Assembly: GCF_000321225.1 (NCBI RefSeq)
Contig: NW_004450483.1
Location: 715,912 to 779,911, forward strand
Length of the DNA stretch: 64,000 bases
Reading direction: 5' to 3'
Source: Odobenus rosmarus divergens
Lineage: Eukaryota > Chordata > Mammalia > Carnivora > Odobenidae
A program made the translations under genes and the position numbers. Positions 52,530 to 63,721 of the stretch are shown one piece after another; positions within the stretch are counted from its first letter, which is position 1, and every line of letters begins with the position of its first letter. The notes beneath the pieces are model-generated. The model was not told the DNA's origin. It saw only the letters and a program-made list of their open reading frames with translations, and made no database searches.

Positions 52530-53910
52530 TGTTTGAAAAAACTTTTCCTATATTTTGGAAGCAAACATTACACATCATACCACTTCATCTGTAAATATTT
52601 TAGCAGGTACCCATTAAAAGGGGCTCTTGCAAAAAATAATAAACACAATGCTATTATCATCTTAAAAAGACTAAAAACAATTTTTCAATACAATCAAACT
52701 TCTAGTCTATGTTTGCATTTCCCTGATTGTCATATAAAATTTTTAAGTGTGTTCTTTACATTGGGATCCAATTAGAGGCCTTATATTAAGATTGATCTTT
52801 CACTTAAGTTTCTTTTGATTCATAAGTTCTTCCTTTATCTTTCATTTCCTTCCAATATTTTGTTGAAGAAATCAGATATGACTGATACTATAGAGTTTCC
52901 TACACTGTGATCATTCTATTTTCATCCTCATGTATCAGGTACTGTATTCTTCTGTCTCCAGTATTTGCTCGAAATTGATAGTGAGATCTTTTGGGTTGAC
53001 TAGGATTTTTGGCATGGCTGCCTCATTGGTACTGGGTTCTTCTAACGCAAGGCACAGGACGTTTGGGTATCTTGTCATGTTGGCAGCTAATGATATTCAT
53101 TGCCTAGATCTACTAATTCACTAGATTGCGAAGGAGTGATGTTTGAATTCTATCATTCCTTCTTTATTTTTTAGGTGGACTGCTTCTATAAAGAGAAGAG
53201 TCCCCTCATCAACTGTGTGGTGACTTTGAGCTCTTGGTTGTAAAGGCAGGATAAACGCTTGATGCTTCCCCTCGACATATCAGTTACCATGATTTGGTTC
53301 CCCAGCTTCTTCTAGAAATAACCATCGAGTTTGCGTGCATGTATGTGTGCTTAATATTATTACGATCTCGTTGATTTAAACATATTTGACTTCTTTCAAT
53401 TCATGGTAGTTATTGTCTTTCTTGATGCCCCAATTATACCATCTTTGGCCAATGGAAGTTACCGGAATGGGCTCCTGAGTCCTTTTGATATACTCTATTA
53501 ATCTTTGGTAGCTTACTGTATCTATACGAAAGGATGTTCCAAGCTCATTGTACATCTCTTGACTCAGAATTGTCCATTTCAATAAGGTTCCTTTTAGTGG
53601 GAAGTGGTATTTAGACACCACAGTCAGGATCTAGGGGTGCTCATTGTACTGGACTATTCAAGTTTCCAGGTCTTTTTAGTGGACAAAACTAAAAAATATA
53701 TAGTTAAAAAAAAGATAAGTTACATCATAAGTTCATACTGATATTTCCAATTTAAATTCCACCAGAGTCTTAATACTTCATTGGTCTCACTCTGTGATTT
53801 CTTTTAACCATGCTGAAAATCTCAGCTTTGGGGACTCCAGCATAGTTACTCATTTGATTTACCTTTTATTACACACACAATTGGGCTCAGAAGAATAACA
53901 CCATTATGAT
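52530..53910 (-). mobile_element. Ancient L1 3' region
   Basis: Reversed old-L1 3' sequence: 'gcatttccctgattgtcata', 'agtttcttttgattcataag', 'gaattctatcattccttctt', 'aagagtcccctcatcaactg', 'ccatctttggccaatggaag', 'gggaagtggtatttagacac'. No open frame of interest. Confidence 0.75.
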
Positions 53911-54146
53911 CACCAAAAATGATTTAAGATTTTGGGGGGAGGCATTTCTTTTTGCCTTTAGGTTATATCCCACTAAGAACGTGTGTTATATTACTAAGCT
54001 TTAATATCATTTGAAGTAGTTTCTCTCTGTGTGGTTATGTCACCAGCTAAATACAAATTAGGTTCATTAATTTTAATTTTGGGGATTTTTTTTATTTATT
54101 CAATTTTTTAAATCATTAAAATGCATTTTTTCATAAAGAAGATTTT

Positions 54147-54333
54147 CTTTTTTTAAAAGATTTTATTTATAAGAGAGAGAGAGAGAGCACAAGCATGGGG
54201 AGGGGCAGAGGGAGAGGGTTGAGCAGACTTCCCATTCAGTGTGGAGCCCGACACAGGGCTTGATCCCAGGACCCTGAGATCATGGCCTGAGCCGAAGTCA
54301 GATGCTTAATCAACTAAACCACCCAGGTGCCCC
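54147..54333 (-). mobile_element. CAN-SINE, middle/older subtype
   Basis: Reverse copy ending 'accacccaggtgcccc'. TSD is weak ('aatgcattttttca' versus 'aaagcatttttgat'). Confidence 0.92.
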
Positions 54334-54548
54334 ATGGAAAGCATTTTTGATGGTTTCATACTCAAACCTGAAGACAAGGGATGTTCAAAGGCTGACTTCT
54401 CATGTCTCTTTCATCTTATTCCCTCCCTCACTCCACTACGGACAATGATTTCTAAAAGTATGATTTTTCTTTTCATTATTTTCTGTATATAAGCAAACAT
54501 ACACACACATACTCACATACATTTAGCATCCCCCTTTTTCTTAGGCTC

Positions 54549-54672
54549 ACCTCCAGAGAGCCTGCTGTAATAGGTCTAGGCTAGGGCCCAGGAATTTGCA
54601 TTTTATTCTCCTTGGCCATCCCAAGGGATTCTGGTATGGGTTCTCCATGGACCACAGTTTGGGAAACATAAC
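54549..54672 (+). mobile_element. MER5A-like hAT fragment
   Basis: 'ggcccaggaatttgcatttt' followed by 'atggaccacagtttgggaaa' matches the right half of MER5A, a nonautonomous hAT-Charlie element. Confidence 0.78.
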
Positions 54673-55158
54673 TCTAAGGACTCGGAGTGGTGGGGGAAGA
54701 ACTTAAGGCAGTGGCCTTGGCGGGTAGTATGTTTGAATAAAAGTGCTGTGACAGGCAATGGCAAAAACCAAGGGGACAGGGTGGTGGGTCACTGCTGACA
54801 TTTTTGAGAATTCCCAGTACAAGGAGATAACATAAGCTGTGTGGGTGTGCGTCTGTGCCTGCAGAGGGGTTCTCTCAGGGAAGCTGGGAGGAAGAACTGG
54901 GGTGAGTGGGTAGAAGAAACAGATGCCTGGCTTACTTATCTTTCATAACCAGGTAATAGGAAGCTATGGATGGTTCTTGATCAATAGGAGAGAGTATAGT
55001 AAAGTCAAAATTTTCTCCTTGATCTCTCCTTCCACTTACTATTTTCGAGGACCAAGAAAACAAATGTGATCCAGTTTTCCTTGTTCCCAAGGGACTTTCT
55101 AGAGTCTTACGTTGGACTCTAAAACCACTTACGCTTTGTTCCTTTTCTCTCTGGTCTT

Positions 55159-55195
<37 letters not shown>

Positions 55196-55469
55196 CCCTC
55201 GTGTTGCTTTCCTGGCAGAGCCACATCAGGGCTGTTAATTAACTCAAGAATCCTTTTAAAGAAAGATTAGGAAACAGGCAGGAACAGGGAGTAGCAAGAC
55301 TCCATTCCCACAGGGAAAGAAAACACATTTCTGGGGGAGAAAGAGAAGGCAAAGAGGCAAAAGAGGGGGCTGTCTCTCCATTCTTTTCTTAGGGCTGCCA
55401 GTAGGCTTGGGGTGGGGCGAGCTGGTCAGAATGTGAGGCCTGTATCTGTGTGGCTGAAGGCATCGTTGG
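54673..55469. other. Unassigned with a CA repeat
   Basis: No gene or named repeat apart from the CA microsatellite at 55160-55193. Confidence 0.4.
55160..55193 (+). repeat. (CA)n microsatellite
   Basis: About 17 uninterrupted CA units followed by a C-run. Confidence 0.97.
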
Positions 55470-55645
55470 ACTGGTCCGGCAACAGCCACATGCTTTTCAG
55501 TCCCAGCTCTAGCCTCACGAACTCTCTCAGCCTCAGTGGCACCCCCTGTAAAAGGGGGGAACGCTGTTTCCGAAGGCTCAAGGGGAAAGTGCTAAGGGCT
55601 CAGCAGTGTGTTTGGCTAATCGGCACCTAGGAAAGGTTTAATAAG
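55470..55645 (+). mobile_element. MIR
   Basis: 'tttcagtcccagctctagcc', 'ctctctcagcctcagtggca', 'aaagtgctaagggctcagca', 'taggaaaggtttaataagtg' in forward MIR order. Confidence 0.78.
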
Positions 55646-55904
55646 TGAGACCCCAGGCTCCTATGAGGCCGGGGAGCTGGAGACAGAGCGGCTGACAGGT
55701 TCCTGTTCCCTGGTTAGGGTTCTGGGCTGTTTGGAGGGTTGGCAGAAGTAGTCTTATGATGTTATTCAATTGCGAATGGGTTCAGCGCGAGAGCTGCATT
55801 TTAAAAATCTTTGCACCTCTTGGCGCTCTCAGAACACCTTGCACGCCGTGTGCTTCCAGGAATAGTTACTTGGAGACTGGTCAGGCCGGGTATTCCTCTG
55901 TACC

Positions 55905-56010
55905 CAGGCTCCCTGGGTAGGGGCCAGGTCCTATTTTTGTCTGGGTCCCTGGCACCTCCTGGGTGAAGGAGCACGTGGGAGGTGCTCCATGAACGTGCCT
56001 GCGTTTCTTA
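55905..56010 (+). mobile_element. L2 3' terminus, diverged
   Basis: 'ggtaggggccaggtcctatt', 'tgggtccctggcacctcctg', 'gaggtgctccatgaacgtgc' fit the conserved L2 end. Confidence 0.5.
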
Positions 56011-56479
56011 CGGAAGCCCTGGTTTGCTTCAGACATTACATTGCTTTACTTTGCTAATGCTTCTTTACTTCATTTCTCTTCCCTCTCCCAACATGAAAGT
56101 AACATCATTGGTTTACTAATTTGGAAAATACAGAGTGGTATGAAGAAGTTACACATGATCCCACATAAAGTTATTTTCAGAAGTAATGCCTGCTTTTTTG
56201 TTAATATACAGTACGCTATTAATACTGTATATATACATATATATGGACACATATAAACATATATATTTATGTTGAAGAAATTTTATGTACATATGTCTAT
56301 ATGTTTGTTTATTCATTTATTTGGAATGATGCTTAATGCCTGGTATTTATTGAATCATCCCCCCATCCCCGACTCCCTCCAAACTCTGTGCTTAGATGTC
56401 TTAAATATTCTCCCATTGGAAGTCAGGCAGTCCGGCCCTGGGGGGCTGCCCTCATCCTCACCCCGTCCAGCCTCTCTGA
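56011..56479. other. AT-rich with TA repeat
   Basis: No gene. 56220-56270 is a degenerate TA/TACA dinucleotide stretch ('atatatacatatatatgg'). Confidence 0.4.
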
Positions 56480-56640
56480 TGAGGGGGATAAAGCATTAGG
56501 TGAAGGGGTCAGAGAAGTGCATGTTGTGGAAGCATGGAGAGCAGGATGAGGTCACCTGAGCTAGGAAAGTCATGGAAGGCTTCCTGGAGGAGGTGGGATT
56601 GAGCCTCACCTGGAGGGATGGGAAGGGCTTCATTCTCCAT
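56480..56640 (-). mobile_element. L2 fragment
   Basis: 'aagtgcatgttgtggaagca', 'aggcttcctggaggaggtgg', 'gattgagcctcacctggagg' fit reversed L2. Confidence 0.62.
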
Positions 56641-57684
56641 GAGTGTGGGGACGCGGGAATCATTCCCAGCCGCGGATTCCTCAGAGCTCTGGTGTTACCA
56701 CAGTCCCCCTCAGAACCATGGCATGGGGCAAGGGGTGGGCCTGGCTAGAGCAGGGACGGATGCTGGAATTTGACAAGCCTGTGCTAGAATCCTGGCCTTC
56801 CCCTCCGGTTGCAGGAAGATGTGCAGGTCACGTGGGGTCCTCATGTGTGCACTGGTACCTGCTTCACAGGGATGGCCGAATGCCCAATGCTGTCTGCCCC
56901 TGCAGGGGGCTGTGAGCTGGGGGGTGCTGCTGACAGTGCCTTCTGGTCTCTTCCCTGGCAGAAGAGCTCCAGGCCTCTTGGCACCCAAAGGGTGGCCAGG
57001 GCGTGCAACTCTGCTCTCCTTGTGTCCTTGGTGTAGTGTTCCCCCTTTCCTGTTTGCCTCCCCAGAACATGAGACTGGCTCTACTCCCAGACTTCCTGCC
57101 ACCTTGGGAGACCGTACCATTAGCACAACCCCAAGGGCTCAGCCACGGTCATCCCGACTGCCGGCCCCCTCTCTTCTATGACTCAGTATTGCATGTTGGT
57201 TCCTGAGCAGGGGAAAGAGTTGAGTGCAGAGCCCTTGGTTCTAGCTGCTCCCATGCCCACCCCAGCTGCATGGCGCCTGGCCCCTGTGGGGACATGCTGG
57301 TCATTGTCTTCCTTTATCATGGCTCTGTATCCCACTCTCATTCGCCAGTGCTGTTCGGACCAGAACTGAGTACCCAGCACCAGAAATCTATTCTATTTCT
57401 ATTGAAACAGAAATGCATGTAGCAGATTACATGCATATTTCAGATATCTTCAGACCCATATCTTTCATTTCATCCAATCCTCTCCATATCCCCCACCGTT
57501 GTCTCCCATTCCAGCTGTGTTTACTGAGGACGTCTGCATGCCACTCCGTCCCCGAAATCAGGTGAGCTCTTCTCAAGGACTGACCAGCCCCTGGGTGAGG
57601 CTTTGCTGTGAGGCCCTGTCCTCTGGAAGCTCACTCCAATCAACAAGACAAGACCTCGTCTTAAAAGACCTTTCCCATTGCCCT
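56641..57684. other. GC-rich, no recognisable feature
   Basis: About 1 kb unassigned. Overlapping frames on both strands (for example 56819-57181 and 56710-57126) are not credible genes. Confidence 0.4.
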
Positions 57685-58144
57685 TTAAAACATCGTTTTT
57701 ATTTTGAAATAATCATAGATGCATAGGAAATTGCAAAACTAGTACAGAGACATCTGTGTACCCTTCACCCGATTTCCCCTAATGGCAACATCTCACATAA
57801 AGTGTCGAATGTCCGCAAAGCCAGGAAATCGACATGGGTCATAACTTCACCAATCTGTCAGATCGCACGATTTTTACCTACGGTGCGTGCGTGTGTGTGA
57901 CTGTATCTATACAATTTTGCCGCAACTATAGGTTCGTGGGACCCCCCACTGCCAAGATCCAGAGCTATTCCATCTGCATGGCCCACAACATCTGCCTCCC
58001 CTCCTCTCCTTCTGCATCCCTCACCCCTGGCAGCCATTACGCTGCTCTCCGTCACGGTCATTTTGCCATCTTGAAAATGGTATGTAAATGGAGTCATATA
58101 TCATTTAGAAATGGTTTTTACTTAGCATATACATGTGTGTGTGT
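57685..58144 (-). mobile_element. L1 3' UTR fragment
   Basis: Reversed: 'attttgaaataatcatagat', 'gcaaaactagtacagagaca', 'cttcacccgatttcccctaa', 'tgccatcttgaaaatggtat'. Its right end is broken by a Tigger-like element. L1-like DNA may resume at 58626. Confidence 0.8.
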
Positions 58145-58626
58145 ATACACAAATGGTCCACAACTTATAATGGTTTGACCTACGATTTTTTCGATTTTAT
58201 CATGGTGCAAAAGTGATACTCATTCAATAGAAACTCTACCTCGAAGTTTGAACTGTGATCTTATTTTAGGCTGGCTATATGCACTATGACGCTCTGTCGT
58301 GATGCTGGGCAGCTACCCAATCACGAGGGCCAACAACCGATGCACTTACAACCATTTCACACAGAAAGCCATTCTGATTTTCACTTCCGGTACAGTAGTC
58401 GTTAAATTACATGAGAGAGTCTACACTGTATTAAAAATAGGCTTTGTGTTAGATGTCTTTGCCCGACTGTGGGCTTGTGTCAGTGTTATGAGCACACATG
58501 AGGTAGGCAAGGCTGAGCCAGGGGGGTTAGAAGGTGAGGTGGATTAAAGGTATTTTCAACTTAGATAATTTCAGTTTAGGATGGGTTTATCGGGACATAA
58601 CCCTATGGTAAGAGGAAGATCTGTAT
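58145..58626 (-). mobile_element. Tigger/MER6-like DNA transposon
   Basis: Left end 'tacacaaatggtccacaact' and right end 'ggaagatctgtata' are TA-flanked and partly inverted. The interior 'tacgattttttcgattttat', 'ataggctttgtgttagatgt' and 'gatgggtttatcgggacata' follows a TcMar-Tigger family (MER6-type from memory). It has no intact transposase. Confidence 0.78.
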
Positions 58627-58744
58627 ATAAAGTGAAATTTTAAATAGAGCTGAAGGTCATACCTAGTCTCCCTTTCATTCGGTCCTCCCTCCAAAGACAA
58701 CATTGGTAATAGTTTGTTGAGTTTCCTCTTAAATTTTATTTTTT

Positions 58745-58948
58745 AAAGATTTATTTATTTATTTGAGGGGTGGGGAGAGAGACAGAGCGCGCGAGAGCAC
58801 GTGCATGAGCAGGGGGAGGGAGAGAGGAGAAGCAGACTACCCACTGTGTGGGGAGCCTGACACTGGGTTAAGATCATGACCTTGAGATCATGACCTGAGC
58901 TGAAATCAAGAGTCAGACACTTAACCGATGGAGCCACCCAGGCTCCCC
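58745..58948 (-). mobile_element. CAN-SINE, older subtype
   Basis: Reverse copy with 'gaaatcaagagtcagacact', ending 'gagccacccaggctcccc'. TSD resembles 'tcctcttaaattttat' versus 'tccttttaaacttttt'. Confidence 0.94.
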
Positions 58949-59225
58949 TCCTTTTAAACTTTTTTATACACATACAAACACACAACTCCTCTTCTGCACA
59001 ATTGCAAAATGCCCCCAATTCTTAGTCTCTTAGGTTATATTTAGACATAACTTAAAAGGTTAGATGAAGGTGATATACTGCGCCCTCCTGTCTGGCATCA
59101 AATCCCTAAACATCAACCACTTGTTACTACGTCCCCAGCTCCCAACCTCATGCAAGCTTGCCCATCTCCTGCCGGGACGATGAGATTCTCTTCCCTGTGC
59201 TCCACTTCCCCCACGTCCCTTCACT
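58949..59225. other. No recognisable feature
   Basis: Unassigned. The left part may be residual L1. Confidence 0.35.
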
Positions 59226-59436
59226 GCATGCCTCTCAACCAGATGCTCTGCCCACCAGGGGACACTGGGCAATGTCTGCAAACATTTTGGGTTGTCACAA
59301 CTGGGGGGAAAAGGTGCTTCTGCCATCTGGTGGCAGAGGCCTGGGATGATTCTAAACATCACAGAATGCACAGGGGGGCCCCCTACAAAGACTCATCCGG
59401 CCCAAGGCATCAGTAGTGCTCATGTCAGAAGCTCTG
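59226..59436 (+). mobile_element. MER20
   Basis: Nearly full-length: 'caggggacactgggcaatgt', 'ttgggttgtcacaactgggg', 'ctaaacatcacagaatgcac', 'cccaaggcatcagtagtgct'. MER20 is a nonautonomous hAT-Charlie family of eutherians, some copies of which act as regulatory DNA. Confidence 0.9.
59320..59333 (-). promoter_or_regulatory. CTCF-core-like motif inside MER20
   Basis: The reverse strand reads CCACCAGATGGCAG, which fits the CTCF core CCASYAGRKGGCRS at every position. It is inside MER20 and differs from my memory of the family consensus there. Binding is inferred only. Confidence 0.5.
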
Positions 59437-59489
59437 CTCAGTGCCTCTTCTCCCCGCCACCAGCAGCCAGAACCCTCGGCGTCTTCCCA

Positions 59490-59955
59490 GCTTTCTTGGC
59501 ATCAAAACCAAAACCCTCCCATGGCGTATAAGGTCCATGACGATCTCTGACTTCATCTCCCCCACCTCTCAGCTCCAGCTTCACCGTTCCCTATGAGGAT
59601 CCTCAAACATGCCAAGCACACCCCAACCTCCCCACCTCCTGTTTCCCCGGCCTGGGATATGATTGCACACACGGCCACACGTGGGGATCCTGTGCTGCAT
59701 TCTGAGCTCTGCCTCAGCGTCGACTCTGGAAAGCCTTCCTGGGCCACGTTGTCTAAGAACACCATTTTCCTTTTGCCCTTCCCAGCATCTGAGGGCAATT
59801 GACATTTATTTGATTGATTGGTTCCATTGACTTGCTCTCCCCATTACAATGTAAACTCCAGTGTGTTTTGTTCACTAACTCATGGACACCCTTAGACAAG
59901 CACCTGGCATGTGGTAGACCCCATAAATGTCTGTTCAATAAATGGGTTTTTGCTG
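59490..59955 (+). mobile_element. L2 3' end, long
   Basis: 'gtccatgacgatctctgact', 'ctggaaagccttcctgggcc', 'acaatgtaaactccagtgtg', 'agcacctggcatgtggtaga' and the terminal 'tgttcaataaatggg' are in consensus order. Confidence 0.9.
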
Positions 59956-60734
59956 AGCACCCCACACGTGCTGTCTCACACACTCCTCGGAGCCACTCCA
60001 AAGGCCAGTCCACATGCCCAGCTCAGAGTGGGTGAAGGTAGAGCTGAGATGCCTCAGGTCCATGGTTCCCAAACCTGTGCCATGCAGCACCCCTGAACAC
60101 ACCTAGGACTTGATGCATTGTCATCCTGCTCCTTAAAACGTTTTCATACATTTATAGCCATTCCAAACTGTTTTTGCTGGTGACATTTTGTAGGACTGCT
60201 GTGTTTGCTTTCTGACCCAGAGCCCTTCCCGTTTCCATCTCATTCTGCCATCTGGGCCTGACGTTGGGGGCTCTCCTCTCAGGGGTGGAGGAATGTGGAA
60301 TTTACTCTGCTTATGCAGGTCCCTTGTTGCCACTACATAGAATGTTTAAAGGGACTGTCCCGCCCCGGGCTTAGGAATGCTGAACAAAACAAGCTTTGTC
60401 CTAGTGTTCAGAGAGCCAGAGGACAGACACTCCGACGGGCAATCACCTCTCACCAACCACAGAGGACAGCTGTGGCCGGCGGGTCTCAGGAGTGACGGGT
60501 CCCACCACTGGGGCTCTAAGTGGGGTTGTCGGTCCATATTCTGAACCGTGTCTGAACTGGCAGGTCAGACAGCCTGGGCTCAGGCAGGGTCTGGCAGGAG
60601 CTTCCTGGAGGCTGGGGCCTGCCCTGTAGATTGGGGCATCTTCCACCAGCCTTGGTACAGTGCCTAAAGACAATGGCTGCCGCCAATTACCGAGACCCGG
60701 TGAGCTCCATACTGGGAGCCCGAGGACCTGACCC
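59956..60734. other. No recognisable feature
   Basis: Unassigned. 60060-60130 ('ggttcccaaacctgtgccat') may be a hAT remnant. Confidence 0.35.
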
Positions 60735-60885
60735 TGTGGCCCACTGAACTTTCCTAGCCTCAATCCCTCTGACCATCTGTTTCCTTACCTCTCGAATTAA
60801 AACAACACAGTTACTACTCACGAGGTCTCTGGGGGTATTTGAATGAGACAATATGTGTGAAGTTTTTATTTTTTAATTGAAGATT
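60735..60885 (+). mobile_element. MIR fragment
   Basis: 'tcctagcctcaatccctctg', 'ccatctgtttccttacctct', 'atttgaatgagacaatatgt' in forward MIR order. Confidence 0.62.
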
Positions 60886-61560
60886 AATTGAATAAAGTTT
60901 GCCCCGTTTTTGTGTGCAGTTTCGTTAAGTTTCATGTAACTGCCGCCACCGCAATCGAGATATAGAACCTTTTTGTCATCCCCAAAAAGTTTTCTCATGC
61001 CTCTCTGTGGTCAAACCCTTCCCGCAGCGTAGTCCTAATAACCCATCTGATTTCGGACCCTATAACTTCACCTTTTCCAGAATGCCATATAAATGAAGTC
61101 ATCCGGTATGTAGCCTTCTTTTATCTTTCTAGCATAATGCACTTCAGATTCACCATGTTTCTGCACTTATCAGTAGTTTTTCCCCTTTTCCTGCTGAGTA
61201 GTGTTCATTCCATTATGTAGCTGTGCCACAGTTGGTCATTCATCAGTTGAAGGGCATCTGGTTGTTTCCAGGATTTGGCGATTGTGAATAGAGTCCAGGT
61301 TTTTGGGCGAACATAGTTTTCATCTCTCTAGGGTAATGAGTAGGACCACTGGGTCATGTGGTAAGTGTATGTCTAACTTTTTAAGAAACTGCCAAACTGT
61401 TGTCCATGGTGGGTGTTCCATTTTGCATTCCCACCAGTAGTGCAGGACAGTCTTCGTTTCTCTGTCATCTTTGCCAGCACTTGGTTGTTTTGTTTTGTTG
61501 TGTTTTAGCTATTCTCAGAGGTGTGTACTGTGAAGTTATTTTTTATCTGTCAATCAGTAG
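60886..61560 (-). mobile_element. L1 3' UTR fragment
   Basis: Reversed old L1: 'gccatataaatgaagtcatc', 'agttgaagggcatctggttg', 'taagaaactgccaaactgtt', 'ttccattttgcattcccacc'. Same family type as 57685-58144 but covering more of the 3' UTR. Confidence 0.85.
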
Positions 61561-61594
61561 CTCCCAGTTTTTGTAGGCAGTATGGAAATGCAGG

Positions 61595-61765
61595 TGAGCA
61601 ACAGGCTCTGGAGTCGAACCACCTGGGTTCAAACTTGAACTAGATTATTTACTAACTCTCTAATTTTCAGCTTTCTCATAGTAAAAAATAGAATGAGAGT
61701 GAAGTTGTTGAAGGATTTAAGTATTATAATGCTTAGCTTTTCCAATGTTAAGCCACTGTTATTAC
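61595..61765 (+). mobile_element. MIR
   Basis: 'caggctctggagtcgaacca', 'cctgggttcaaacttgaact', 'ttttcagctttctcatagta' in forward MIR order. Confidence 0.85.
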
Positions 61766-61799
61766 TAGAATAATACCTGACTTCTGGTCCCTCCAACAA

Positions 61800-61885
61800 G
61801 CATCAAGGTAGGTGTTATCATACCCCTTTTATAGATGAAGACGTCAAAGCTCAAGTGAAAGGCCACATTTCCCAGTCTCCCTAGC
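61800..61885 (-). mobile_element. MIR core fragment
   Basis: 'tacccctttta tagatgaag' region at 61820-61840 followed by 'caaagctcaagtgaaaggcc' is reversed MIR. It lies close to the forward MIR. Confidence 0.5.
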
Positions 61886-62215
61886 AGATAGTTATAGACA
61901 TAGAGTAAGTTCTGGCTAATGAAATGCAAGCCTAAATATCACACAGGGCTCTGGAAAGTCTTCCTTAGCAGAAATAAGGCATGACCTTTTTCTTTTCCTC
62001 CTTCTGTCTGGAATGCAGATTTGTTGGTTGTATCTCCAGCACCCTTTTTTGACCATGAAATGATTTTAAGAATATAAACAAGTGTTGAGGACAGAAACAC
62101 GGGAATGTGGGTTCCAGATGGCATCATGAAACTGTCACATCAGCCCCATACTGCCCATCCTTAGACTTCTGTGACAAAAATTAACTTCTATCTTGTGTAA
62201 GCCAAAAACAAAAAC
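61886..62215 (+). mobile_element. Ancient LTR-like repeat, unresolved
   Basis: 'agttctggctaatgaaatgc', 'tctggaatgcagatttgttg', 'ttaacttctatcttgtgtaa' recall a common ancient mammalian LTR-type repeat. No coding remnant. Family not resolved. Confidence 0.4.
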
Positions 62216-62690
62216 ACAGAACTTACTGGCTTACAACAACAAGCATTTACTCTCATGGCCACAGTTCTGTAGTTGATCAGGGTTTAGCTGACGTAGGCTG
62301 AGCTTGGCTACGGCTTTGCCCCAGGCTGTTAAGCTGGCGGGACTTGGCTCTAAGCTGACGGTTGGATTTTGGTCTTCTCCACGTCTCCCATTGTTTTTGG
62401 ACCAGCCCTTCATGGCACTTTCAAAAGTGCTAGAGCATAAGATCAATTTCATAGACACATCGAAAACCGCTGCTTGCATCCTGTATGTTAACAAGCCATT
62501 GGCCAAAGCAGTTGGCAAAATCCACCATCAGCAAGGCAGAGGAATATATCGTCTCTGTGGTGGGAGCAACTGCAGGTCAAATGGCAAAGAGAATGGACAC
62601 GGAAGGTGTGGAAAATTGGGAATGATGATACCAGGCACAATAGCTACACTGAGGTATTACCATCATGTCTGCCATTTTTCAAGATGGTGG
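62216..62690 (+). mobile_element. Ancient repeat, LTR-like, unresolved
   Basis: 'actggcttacaacaacaagc', 'ggccacagttctgtagttga' and the later 'gccattggccaaagcagttg' follow the order of an old mammalian interspersed repeat. The 183-codon frame across it (62304-62855) is not a host gene. Confidence 0.5.
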
Positions 62691-62914
62691 AGACATGATG
62701 ATGGATGTGGAATAGAGCTCATGAATAATGCATGTAGAAAGCATTTTAAAGGAAAATGTTGGGGCTTCTTCATCCAAAAAGCAAAACATCACTTCCTCAC
62801 CCAGAAAGCTAAAGCAGAAGCAGGAAGATCAGACTTCAGATCTCTGGCCAAATAGGGAGTTGATGAACTTCTCAAGGGTAAGGGTTGGATGTGATGGTAT
62901 TTTATTTTTATTTT

Positions 62915-62985
62915 TTGAGTATCTTCCCCAATACCTGGCACAGTTCTTGGCACACAGCCAAGGCCAAATAAATTTTCATGCACTT
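62915..62985 (+). mobile_element. L2 3' terminus
   Basis: 'aatacctggcacagttcttg' and 'caaggccaaataaattttca' match the L2 end. Confidence 0.55.
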
Positions 62986-63054
62986 ATTCACGAAGATGTC
63001 TGAGTCTTACTTTTTTCACCAAAGATTCAGTAAGACTGTCATAAGTTTATGTAG

Positions 63055-63292
63055 AAGAGGGTTTCTTAACTGCTGTACTATTGACATTTGGGGCCAGACC
63101 ATTCTTTGTTGTGGAGCTGCCTGGTGCATTGTAGGACATTTGGCAGCATCTCTGGCCTCTACCTCTTAGCTGCCGGTAGTACTCCTTCCACAGCTGAGAC
63201 AACCAAAAATGTCTCCAGTGACTTTGCCAAGTCACTCCTGATGTAGAGATAGGGGCCTGTAGTGCCCATTCTATCACGACAGTTCTTAGAAA
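63055..63292 (-). mobile_element. MER20
   Basis: Reverse copy: 'ctattgacatttggggccag', 'ctggtgcattgtaggacatt', 'caaccaaaaatgtctccagt'. The second MER20 in the window. It lacks the CTCF-type match seen in the first. Confidence 0.9.
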
Positions 63293-63417
63293 AAATGTCC
63301 GAAGTGCAGAAATTTAATTTCAAATGATAGAAATAATCCGCATCAAGACAGTTGAGTTACATCTATATATTTGCAGCTAAATATTTTGTGCAATTTCTCT
63401 TTTAAAACCAATCACCA

Positions 63418-63615
63418 GGGGCACCTGGGTGGCTCAGATGGTTAATCATCTGCCTTCGGCTCAGGTCATGATCCCAGGGTCCTGGGATCGAGTTCCGCAT
63501 CGGGCTCCCTGCTTGGTGGGGAGCCCGCTTCTCCCTCTCCCTATGCCTGCAGCTCCCCCTGCTTGTGCTCTCTCTTTCTGTATCAAATAAATAAATAAAA
63601 TCTTAAAAAAAAAAT
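63418..63615 (+). mobile_element. CAN-SINE, middle subtype
   Basis: Forward copy 'ggggcacctgggtggctcag' to (AAAT)n and A-run. TSD 'aaaaccaatcaccag' perfect on both sides. Confidence 0.98.
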
Positions 63616-63721
63616 AAAACCAATCACCAGTACAGGGGGACTTAATGAACTGCAGACATCACTGTGGTGGCCACCAGTTATTCTGGTAAAGGCACAGGAT
63701 TTTCACTGGGTTGATAAAATT

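Noticed and set aside
62304..62855. 183-codon frame
   Set aside because: It runs through an ancient interspersed repeat and has no recognisable domain.
6080..63615. tRNA-like B-box motifs
   Set aside because: All belong to tRNA-derived SINEs. No cloverleaf with intact acceptor stem was found.
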